Source of the DNA: Synchiropus splendidus
Taxonomy: Eukaryota > Chordata > Actinopteri > Syngnathiformes > Callionymidae
Length of the DNA: 64,000 nt
Direction: 5' to 3'
Assembly (NCBI RefSeq): GCF_027744825.2
Contig: NC_071342.1
Location: 9,629,501 to 9,693,500 of the forward strand
Part shown: positions 22,270 to 34,200 of the stretch, in pieces
Layout: every line of letters starts with the position of its first letter
How positions within the stretch are numbered: position 1 is the stretch's first letter
Notes under the pieces: model-generated
Told to the model about the DNA's origin: nothing
Seen by the model: the letters and a program-made list of their open reading frames with translations, nothing else
Databases searched by the model: none
Translations under genes and position numbers: made by a program

Positions 22270-25200
22270 CTGCAGATGAGAGAAAAGTCTCGAGTCAAGA
22301 CCTGAAGCTTTCAGTGGACCTCTTTCAAAATCAGGCGGGTCTCACGAGTCCAGCCGGGACTTTCGATCTCTAGCAACTAGTGAAACAGACATGTCATGAT
22401 GGCAGTCATATCTGGGAACGAGACGTGCCAGTTATTGAGGTCGGAAAACAAGCGCACCTTGTCAACCGCAGGCGGGTCTCATTGATTCAAAACTCCTACT
22501 TCCTATGTTTACGTTTAGAGGCCATCTTGGATTGCATATTGGGTGTGGTGAGAATTCTCCGACTTTTTTTGGAAGTCGGGCGACTGGGAATTTCCGAGTC
22601 CAACTGGAACTGTTACCCAGCCAATGACGGAGTGGCTGAGTTCTTAATGAACATATAGTTTTAATATGTCGGCAGAACAGTCTCCATAATAAAATAAAAA
22701 TCTGTGACCCAATCTGGATTCTGGATCAGCTGTAAAATGAAAAAAATCTCTGAGGTCACAGAGGGACGCTCACCTCGGCAGGATCGATACCCTCGTCTAA
22801 AAACTGTTGAAGGGAAAGCACCTCGCTGCCTGGAGACCCAGTCTTCCGGATCTGGGTTTGTCCGGGCGTTCCCGAGACGCTGGACGGGTCCAGGGAGCGG
22901 CGCAGCTGCAGGGGGCTCTGGTGGGACGAGCGGGACAAGGTGGGCTGCTGCACCGGGCTGCTGCCGCTGCTGGACCAGACGTCCTGGTCCAGACTGAGGC
23001 TGAACTCGCCGCTGCTCTCGCTGTGGGGTCGGCTCAAGCTGCCGTTCAGGGTTCCTGCGGGACAGACACCTGTGAGGTGGCATCTTGGCAAAAGCAGTAC
23101 AGACTGTCTTTTTCAATATTAAAAATAACATTCTAATTTTATCTACTGCTTTAGAAAGCGTGTTTCCAGTGAAACTACAGATAATGAAAAAGCGTCCAGA
23201 CATGAGGCACATTATCTTAATCTGAGCAGGAGTCAGGAGAAGAACAAGGAAAGGAAAGAGAGGGAGAGCATACCTTTGCCCTCCAGAGGGGAGGTGAGGT
23301 GGGAGTTATTGTTACTATTGCTACTGGTTGTCCTGTTGCTATGGAGACTGGAGGGTCTGGAGGCTGAGCGAGGGGCGAGAGGGAAGACACACAAACACGC
23401 AGATTAATAACAAACACTGGGACATGCGGGGACTCGGGACAGTTTGCGAGGAGGTCTCCCGCTGGGTCAGCAGATGGCAGCAGACAGGCAGGAAGAAAGA
23501 AGAGGGGATCAGTGCCAGACAGGACGGTGGTAAAAGTGGATCGGAGCCAGTTTGCTGCCACAATATGGCGTCAAGAGACACAAAGGAGGGCGGGAAATAG
23601 TGGAGTTGTGACAGACATCAAAACAAACAGCAACTACTTCAATTGTTGTGTAGTTTTTCAGGTAAAAAAAGAGAGCAAAAGCGATTCAATATTGTATGAT
23701 CATAACTCGAGCATCTGTGTCTAGACAGAGTGGTGAACAGGGCAGAGTTTCATGAGCTTTAACTGCCACTTCAGTTTCCTCCATTTGCCGAAAGCTCTTG
23801 AACGTGATGGACTTCATTGATTTCTTAATGCAAGCAGGAACTCATCAGCAGAGTCTCACACAAGCGATATCAGGAAGCGACTTTTATCGTGAAGTACATC
23901 AACAGCTCGGATGGTCTGACATGCAGTTCAACACCCCTTGGCTGTTTGCCATTACAGCACTCCCAGAATCACATATGTACATGGAAAAACATGCATCACT
24001 TTTCACTCCCAACATTTTTTTTCTGTGGGATGAAAGTTTTATCCAAATACCACATCTCCCATTGCATATATTTTGACCAGTTAGCCTGAAAATAATGCAG
24101 CTAACTGCACCTAATTTAAATTATTCCACGAACATTACTCCTCTCATACCACACACATTTGAATTTTCCCCTTCAACATACTACATTTACGCCAGCTGAA
24201 GTATGACATTCCTAAACACACGTCTCCATCGAGCCAGCGAATGCATAACAGCTTCCATCCTTGGAGAAAGTGAAGACGAAGCTTAAGGATTGTGAATCGA
24301 TAACTAGGTCACGTTCACTTGAGCAGCACAGATCTGCTGAATTGTGAGCGGGCCAGAGATTAAGGGTCCTGGATTGGGTTCTAAACTGGGAATAAAGTTT
24401 ATCCAGCTTGATCCCACACAGCTCCAGATCGGACTCATCTCAAAGGAAGGGGGTCGCTGTTATAAAGAGGACTTCATTTTAATAAGAGGGACAGACGCTA
24501 TTATCCTACCTTGGCTCTTAGGATCATCCGAGTTGCCAGTGATGTCCTCGCACGAGACGTTGTCTGTCACAGAAGAAGCACTTACTGACATTGTTCACCA
24601 GCAGATACAGAAGACTCCTGCATCCATTGACCTTCACCTTTGACCTGAAGCCGGTGTTTGGCCCGGCTGCGTCCAGCAGAAGGCAGTGTGAGAGTTGCAC
24701 AGTCGATAGCGTTGGTGGAGAAGGCCAGCTCTTTCATGCGTTGACCGCTGCGTCGTCTCCCTCCGCTCACACCACCCTCTCCGGCGTCGCCCTCCAGATT
24801 CTCACTGCTGCCCGCCCACTGGGTCACGGGACCCCCTGCCACCCCCATGGTCTGCAGCAGGTCGTTCATGGCTGGTGGACAGAAGGAAGGAAGTTAAGAC
24901 GGAACACAAACCATTCAACTCTAAACTACATGGGTCACTGTGATGCTATTGGCTCTGATTATAATCAACCATCTATTGACTGTATATTTTGCAGGAGCAT
25001 ACACTTCAGTCAACTACACAATCGCCAAAGATCAATGTCTGTTAAGGACTGATGAGCGTGGATGTTTTAAATTGGCCACTTCATGTCACGCCTTTACTTT
25101 GGGTTATTTCATAAAGATTAATGAATAGTTCCAAAGGTTTTCTATTCGTTTCAATAACAGATTTATCCAGACAGATTTCAGGATGCCAGAGAGTTCGGGG

Positions 25201-28200
25201 ATGCGTGGCGTCATGTCCGGGAACTCTGTAAAATTGTTTAACTCCTCACAAAATCCGCTACGGAACTGAGTTTTTTTGAGTTTGTCCGACTGTTAAATTA
25301 TTAAAAAACCTAAGAACAAATCTGGCGGAAAGAAGATTTGATTACATCTTGGTGACGTTCGGAACTACTTTTAAACACGAACCACTCAAAGGATTATGCG
25401 CAGAGAAAGTTGACACTTTCTTCTTCGCACAACCGTCTGTTTTTCTATCGGGCAAGTGTTAGCACGCTACTGCCACCTGCTGTCCCATTTTGCTCATCGT
25501 GCTAAAAAGAGGCGTCAAATTGTAGGAAAAACATAGTTGCAAAGCAATAAAATCGAGATTAAAAAAAACACATTATGTCCGTAAATGTGAGTGCTTTCCT
25601 AGTTCCATATTAGTTGGTAAATATGAAGGGTTGCATTAGTGTTTAATACGAATGTAAATGAATTCTAATACAAGGTGTCGACCTCTCACCCACTCCAAAT
25701 CAAGATGCATGCCGTTCACGATTACTTGAGCATCTGGGTGTCTACAGGTATAAGCTTTACAAGCATTTGAAAGACTTTTTTAAAAATCAAAATATAATAC
25801 ATGGAACATACTGCTTATCTATGTCCAATATGACTTGTGGTTACTGCTTTGTAAACACTTGTAAGGACCTGCAGACACCCCTTAGTTCAACAGTCTGAAG
25901 CTTAAAAAAAAAGTTGCTGTCCGTGCACACAGTACATGACGACAGTCGAGAAGCATGAAGACAAGCAGAGCCGCGATCCGGCACAAGCATACGGCAGACA
26001 AGGTGACCCAGTCTGAGGAAAAGATCTGAAATGCAGCTCTATCGACAGACAGATGGAGAGATGAGAGAGAGATTCGAGGCTGAATTTCAAGTCCTCCGTG
26101 GTGAGCGTGGTCGGCAGTGATTAAAGTTATACAATCACGATAGATGGGAGCAAACACCCCACGGCTGCATGGAAGACAAATGCTTTCATACACACATCAA
26201 CACACAAACTTTTACTCTGCATCCACCCAAAATAATGAAACCAAATGGCACACGGCAAAGAGGCCTACTGCATCTTGATTTCTTTGCTAAACAAGACTAG
26301 AACAGGACAGAAACTAACTACAAGAGAGTCTACAGTGAGTTGACATGTTAGTGAATATTGAAGGATTTTTCAGTGTTTTTTCCACTAAAAAGAGAGTGGA
26401 GACTGGAACACAAGTGGAGGCGGCAAACACAAGGCAGGATTGAGAAATATATAGATGAGTGTATCACTGATGTCAGAAGAACTGAGTGTAATTGAACCCC
26501 TCGGTCAGAATAGTCCTACGATTAGTTTCAGAGAAGCAGAACTACAGTCTGCTAACATCAGTGACCACGCTACTGACGGTGTGAGGAAGAGGAGCAGGAG
26601 GGCTAGTGTGGCGGCTAACAGAGGTCTTACACATGGAGCGCCGGTAGATGGCCTTGGCCTTGTCTTTGTCCTTGGATCTGTTCCTCATGAAAGGCAACCT
26701 TTTTATAGCTGTCCGTGCACAGCCAGAGACAGACGGGGTAGAGGTGGGGGGGGGAGAAAGGAACAGAACAGAGGGATGTTGTTAACATGTTCACATAGAG
26801 AGCCAGGGGAGAGACCTCGCCCGCTGGACGCACGGCTGGACAGTAGACGAGGAATGAAGAGACACAAGCACTGGAAACATATGAGAAGGTGTGACGACAG
26901 GTTCTTCCTGGTGTCTGCCAGCTCATGCCCTGAGCAAACACTTTTAACACTAACTGGTCAAAGACCAATGCGACACTGGACATCTACATGAAACATCTTT
27001 AGAGAAGGCACAGGCCGTCCACTCAATGAAGATTAAAAAAAAATATCCCAATGCTCTTGCACATTGACACACTCACACACACACGGTCAGTCTGTACACA
27101 AGACCACACCACGCCTACATGAAACACAGTGGATGGAGAATATTAAAGGGTGCAAGAGTTTTTGAGTGATTTCATGTACCTTTTTAAAACACTAATAAAA
27201 TACTGCATCTATTATAACTTACTTGCACTTGTTTTTTTACATTTCAAACACGTATGAACAAAATATATTTTAACTAGCTCATACTCTTATGTTTTATACA
27301 AAGCCAAGCGCTACATAACACTCATTTCTCACACGACTTGAAAACAATAAGCAACTCGCTTTCAGGATGCAAGCCAGTTAGTGACAAAGACATTCCAATA
27401 TGCTTTGCCACCAGTTAGCCAGTTGTCTGAGAAGCACTTGACAGTGTTATATTCCTAACATCTATTATGTCTATGTAATTAAATACAAGTGTATTATCTC
27501 AAATAAGCAGATCGCAGGGACGAAATCTTTCTAATCAGATGCTAGTCAACAAATAAATCCAGACATTATTAGATGAACAACCATAAACAATTCAAAATAT
27601 ATCAATAGGTTCCCTTTCAGCAAGAGGAACTGCACCTATTAAAAATGTGTGTTAAGCTTTAAAAAATTATTTTCTTCATTCCTGAGTGTAAGTAGTTGTA
27701 AGCTACAGAGACCAGAGCGTGCTGTTTACCAAATGCACCATTTAATAGTTATGGAGCTAAACTGTTGTTAACTGGAGGAGCTGCACAGATCAGAGGGTTG
27801 AAACATGGATCATGACCGCAGGAGATACACTTTTGTTGAAGTGCATCTCGTAACAACCAGCTTTTCTGTTCTGTGCAGCTCAGCCTTCATCTCTAAAGAT
27901 TACCCACCGACACAGACAATGAACTCACGAAAACATGCCCCAAGAGACGTGACAGTCGGGTCACACTCCCCGCCCACCCACACCATCCGCAGCATACCGT
28001 TGCTGGAACCCTGCACTTGTGCATGGGGCTGACGCCCTCGCCTCCCTTTCGCAAAGAGAGAGACAGAAGTGAAGGACCAGTTAGGGGAGGGAAAGAAACG
28101 CGGCGGACCACTCGCACTTCAGTCATTCAGTGATCACAGAATCCTGCATGAGTGTGTGTTCCTGACTCACTGCTGCTTCTCTTCTGTGTGAGGGTGTCGT

Positions 28201-31200
28201 CCAGAGAATTGGAGCCGGAGCCCACTGATGAGTTGTCCTGGCTGTCTGGGAAGGACAAGAAACCATCGGCCAACTCGGAGCGGGACGGGGTCAGCGTCAG
28301 AGAGCGCATCCTCTCGCGGCTCTTGGGTTTGATCAGCTTCCTCATTTTGAGAGTGATCCAGTTGCCACGCCTAAAAAAAGTTTATATTTATGAGACTATG
28401 TTGATAACTACCACAACCATGCTTTCTGTCAAGAAATGTGAGTTACAGACAAAAATTATTTTGCACCTGCGAGGTGGTGACGGGTCGTAGAACTTGTACT
28501 GGTCCATGATCTTCTCCTCCAGCTTCTCCTTCTGCCTCCGGAGCTCATTCAGCTTGTCACTGAAGAACACCATTATTACTGTCTGTGTGCTTCATCCAAG
28601 TTCAGAGGACGAGTGAGGAACCTTACATGTACTGTCTCTGCTCGACGTGGAACAGGTCTTTGCTCTCCATGGTCTGTTCCAGCAGTGTGCGGTTCTGCAG
28701 CATAAGAGTCTGGATCTGGTCCAGCAAGTGACGGTTCTCCTCCTCCAGGTTCCCCTTCAGTTGGCTCAACAGCTCACACTGGTTGGTCAGTTTCGTGGAG
28801 GTGATGTCCAGCTGCTGGTACTGCTCCTTCAGTTTGGAGAACTCGGCTTCCAGCTTGGTCTGATCTAGCTTGGCGCTGTTCAGCTGGCTCTTAATATTCT
28901 TGTGGTCCAGCTGAAGACTCTCGTTGTCCTTCATCAGCTGACGATATGTTGTGTTCAGTCTGTGGATCAGTCAGGTTGAGATACCTCACCAACTCAAAGC
29001 ATGAACATGATGTTACCTGTCGTTTTCCTCTTTGAGCTGCTTGCACTGGTCAGCGGTGGATTGGTGCGTTTGGTTCTCTAAAGCCATTTTTTCCTGCTGA
29101 TCCTTGAGGTTCTTCTCCAGATCCTCCAAGTCACTCTTCTTCTGCAGCAGCAGCTTGTGCCTGAAGGCATCAGAAGACGCACAATGATGTAAAATCGTGT
29201 CCTACATCAGAGTGATTTCTGTACTCACTTGTCCTCCAGGTCTCTGTGCTGCTGCTCCAAGCTCTTGTGAGAGCTCTTCAGGCCCCCGTGCTTCCCAATC
29301 AGAGCCTCATATTCCACCGCCTGCCTCTCGTGGAGGGCAGCCAGCTTCTCATGATCTCTGAGGAGCATCTCGTACGTGGATCTGACCTCCTCCTTCTCCC
29401 TCACAGCCCCGTCTCTTTCACCCTCTACGCTGCTCTGCTGGCTCTGGAGCTGGGCGTTCTGGGCCATGAGGGCAGCACTCTTGGAGCTCAGGGTGGAGTT
29501 CTCCACCTGTGAAGGTTGTCTTGGCGTGAGTGAAAGTCATCCATGGACAATACAACCAACAGGTGTGAGTGCCAACATCCCCACAGGTTTCCAGGTGCAG
29601 ACACAGATTTATTCCTCACAAACAGACGAGACATGCTGACATATGTTCCGGTGCACAAACAACCTGCTTAAAACACCATCGAACATTACACTGACACACA
29701 GAGAGTGCGAGAAGCCAGCGGTCAGTGCAAATCCTGGAGTAGATAAGCCGAGTTTGAACAGCAGCCAAACACAAATCCAAATCCAAACCAGCTAGCTAAG
29801 CAGGTCAGTAAGGCAAGTGCCTGCAGGGCGAGAGAGACTGATGATGTGGCACTCAAAGATAAATATTAATCCAGATGCCATCTCCCATTATGATGGACAG
29901 TTAACATTCATCAGACCAGTAAATCTGCAGCATTATCTTCATTTGCCAGAGAGCCAATAAGACCCCTGAATTTGAAGGATCCCTTCCAAGTAGCCTAGAT
30001 GTTACAGTGATGTAATACATTACATAAATGAAAATACAGTGACAACAGTCCACCTTCAAGACTTATCACCTAGTTTAGTATGTACAGGCTCTCTACATAC
30101 AGAACCCAGCTGTGCTAACACTGGCTTTTGGTGGTTCGTCTTTCTCCATGATGACTGGAGAACTGGGCCCAATGACCCCATTGTTCTACTTTTCAATCAC
30201 ATGCAATCTGTTAGCTCAGTTCATGGTGCAACCGATGCATCAACTCTACTGTTACTGCCCCCACGTTCAAGTGAAGCCTGATCGACTGCACTGCATTGAA
30301 CCATGCAAAACCTGAGATCACCAACCAGCGCCAGCCCGGACATATTTTCCAGGATGGACTCATTCACAAGGTTATTCTTGCTGAGGATGTTCCATGTGCA
30401 GCAGAATTGCTTTCAAAGATGCAAACAAGAAAGTATAAAATCAACAGAAGGATTTGGTGCGCCGCAGCAGTATCACAGAGTACATGAACAAGACAGTACA
30501 GATCATTCTAACCGCAAACTCCAAAGGTCATCACAACTTCTTTACAAGTTTACCAGACTGCGTGGTGTATTAATAATCCAACCATTAAAATTACCATCTG
30601 CTGTTGGCTTTAATGATGTAAATTTAGGTGAACAATTACCCATTGTTGACCTTCGAATGTTACTAGTCAAAATGATCCTGTCTATTGTTCCTGCACTTTG
30701 TGACAGTCTTCCCTACTCCTGTCTTCAACTGATTTACATTGCTTCCTTCATAAAAGAGACATGGTCCACTAGACACTGCAGCTAAAATAAAACGGAAATG
30801 TTGTTTATTACAAATCTAAATGAAGTATTTCAGAGATTTGTAATAATAAGTCAAGTTACATTACTGACAAAGCGACGTTAAAAAGCATTAAAAGTCAATC
30901 CAAAACAAATAATTGATGAGCCCTGCTTCAGAGACGGATGATGATGTGCATTTGATTTGATTTGGACACTAGATGATGGGATTTCCATCCAGATATACCA
31001 AGCTGCACCAACATCGATCGTCTTCGTGAATGTATTTTTAAAGTGCATCTGATACCCGAGATCTGAATCTGTGAAAAGCAGGAACCAGTCACTCATGGAC
31101 TGACGTTGCCAAAAGTACAGATCAGTTTTGGGATTTTTTACAGCTATTGAACAATAGGAAAATAGGGTGACACATCACAAATCTCAGCACTGACTGTGTG

Positions 31201-34200
31201 GTTTTAAATCGACAAAAAAACAAATCCATACCCAAAGGAAATAATGAAATAAATACCTGAAGCTTGGCGTTCTGCGTCTGCAGAGTGGTGTTATTCTCCT
31301 GCAGGGAGGCGGTCTGTCTCTGCACTGCAACAATCTGAGCCTGTAGATTCGAGCTCTGAGTCTCAAGTTGTTTCAGCTGACTCCGCAGCGCTGCCTTCTC
31401 AGCCTGCAGTGTAGCATTCTGGGCAAGCATTCAACAAGCATTAGCCATCGACAGAATGTGAATGAAGCGTCTTGGTGAGTCGTATTAGTCGAGTTGTGCC
31501 GCCTTACATTCCTCTCCACTTCGATGAGTCGATCCTTGACTTTCAACAGCTCCCTCGTGGCCTCGTGACTCTCCTTCTCCCATTTACTGACAGCTTGAGG
31601 GTCCTCCATGCCTCTAGGGGGTGAACTCTGGACCATCCTCTCTTCCTCCTCCCTCTGACGCAGCGCCTCATAGTTTTTCTTCACCTGTGGGTTGGCAAAT
31701 ACTTATGAATAACTCAAATGCTTATGAAAAACAGTCCTGAATCATGACAACATTTCAGCTGGGAGGTTATTTGTCTACAAACACAGAGAAGAAGTGCAGC
31801 CAGGCTCCACACCCACAGATGGCTGCCGCCTCATAAATACATAAACCAGTAATAGAAGTGGTGGAATAAATAATGTATCATCCTTGAGGAGCTCCAAACA
31901 TTAGAGGTTCAAAGAGAGATTACCAAAGCTTGCTCCCAAGTGGATCTACAGTTTTGGCTTTGAGGGATGCAGACATGTCTTATAGCTAACCTCAAACCTG
32001 GCTACTGACCGTTTTGAGCTCCTGACGAAGCTGCTGGTTGAGATTTGAAGACTCTTGCAGTCTGGCCTCCAGGGCGGCGATCTTCTCTTCCTTAATCTCT
32101 AATGATGACTTCAATGTGGACTCTAGTTTAGTCTCCAGGAGCTTGAATCTGAAAAGAATTGATCCAAAATTTAATTCCCAAGTTTTAGGCACATCACAAA
32201 AAAGTACCTGCACATATGATCAGGGAAATAATAATTTAGTCGTCAAAACCATATTAGCCTTTTGAGGTCAGTAGCACCAACAAGATCCTAGTTCTACCTG
32301 TCATCAGAGCCCTCATCATGCAGAAGCCTCTCCTTGTTGAGTCCGATCTTCTCCAACTCATGTGTCAGCTTCTCCAAATCATTATTCATCTGCTGGGTGC
32401 GCAGCTTCTCACTCACCAGTTCCTACACAGGCAAACAAGACCAGCGATATTATTCATGCACCATAACCACTACAAATATAAACATGTCTAAAAATGCCCA
32501 TTTTTCCATCTTCACATCACATCAATTCTGGCATCTGTGTAACATTACTGAGAGTTTTTTTCACTCAGTTTAAATGGCAGAAAAAAATAATATATCTTTT
32601 TCAACTTTGGAAAACGAATAAGCGAACTAAGGACATGAATTTCAATACATTCATACATTTCTCTGGATGACTTTATAAGTGGTTTTAGCAGGTGAGGTAG
32701 GAGTGAGCAGCCTGGTGGTGTCACCACTACGGACTGCTGCTGCATGATTTGAGTGAGACTCATGGTGAAAATGTGAATCAACAACTGACCTTCTGACTAA
32801 TGTAAAACTGATTTCCAACATATTTTTCAACCTAAATGAACATTCTCAAGCTAACTCTTAAATTCTGTCACTAGCAGCAGAACTGTCACTCAAGAGTTAC
32901 TCGCTCATGATAGGTTTCAAAAGCTAACTGAACTGAACTAACTTCTTCTGCACATTTCATGCATCATTAAATGACCGTTAAATGTGTTAAATATAATTTG
33001 AACCGTTACCTCTCGGAGTGTGATCAGGGTCTTCTTGTCAATAGAGGTTTGTTTGACCAGCTCCTTGTTCTCCCTCTCCAGGTCTTTGACTCTGGTGCAG
33101 GAGTCCCTGAAGAAGATCATCTCCTTGCCCATAGTTCGGTTCTCCTTCTCCAGGGAGGAGATTCTCTGGTTGCTGTCGTCCAACTTTGAGTCACGGATCT
33201 CGGCCTGCTGTCTCAAACGCTTGTTCTCCTTCTCTAGCAGTTTTTTGTCCTTCTCCAGCTGAGAGCTCTCCTGCTCCAGCGCCTTGTTCTGGAGAATCCG
33301 CACTGAGTTAAAAATCACCACCCAAATGAAACCACAATCTACAATAATCCACAATATTTACCTCCTGCTCCAGCTGTTCCAGACGTTTACTGGAGATCTT
33401 GAGCTCCTCAAGGTTTCGCTGCAAGGTTTGATTCTCAGACTCAACCTCCTGCAGCTCTGCCTCCAGCTGCTGAATCTTCTTGCTGCTGTTCTCCAGTGCT
33501 TTCTGCAGACGCTGGTTCTCTGTATCCAACCCTTGGTAACTCACCTAAGTAGGGATTAGAATGCGATTATATTCTCGACTCAAAGAAGAAATGGATGCCA
33601 GCCTTACCTCTAATCGCTCAGTCTTCTTGGTTGAGGCCTTGAGAAGTTCCAGACTCCTCTTCAACTGACTTCTCTCACTCTCCAGCTCCCGGTTCTCCGC
33701 CTCCAGTTGAATAGCTTTGGCGCCAGCTGACCGCAGGCTCTCAGCTGAACGCCGCAGCTCCAGGTTCTCCTGTTCCAACTGAGAGTTCTCCTTCTCTAGG
33801 GCCTCCAACTGGAAAGCCATGTTCTTCAGTGTGTCCAGCTTCTTCTTCAAGCGACGGCCCTCTGCCTCCAACTCAGTGTTCTCCTTCTCTAGGGACGACA
33901 CCTGCACCCAGAGACAGTTTCTAACTCCCCCGACAGTTGTGTGTAGTTGAGCTGAGTGAGGGCACAACAGACCTTGTCACAGGTGATCCCCAAACTCGCC
34001 ACCTTCTTCTGTAGACTCTCATTATCTCTTTCTAGCTTCTGCAACTGAATCTCCATCTCTTCTGCTCGCTCGCCCTTCTCCTTCATCACCTCCAGGTCTT
34101 TGCCTATGTTTGAAGGACATGTGTTTAATAGAATTATGAATCAGCATCAGGATTAGAGCACAACCGATTCATCTGGATTGTTGGGTCTCAATGACCCAAA

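Noticed and set aside
21579..22305. Long plus-strand frames and a second minus-strand frame over the last girdin exon
   Set aside because: Shadow frames caused by high GC; the frame ending in YGCV is continuous with the upstream exons and matches girdin.
22380..22660. Possible transposon in the last girdin intron (gtcgggcgactgggaatttccgag and related)
   Set aside because: Phrases resemble fish repeats, but no terminal repeats or target duplication could be found.
26455..26991. 178-codon plus-strand open frame
   Set aside because: Antisense to the girdin cassette exon, unusual low-complexity composition, no family resemblance.
30303..30785. 160-codon plus-strand open frame in a girdin intron
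   Set aside because: No recognisable protein, no promoter or splice context; length is within chance for 64 kb in six frames.
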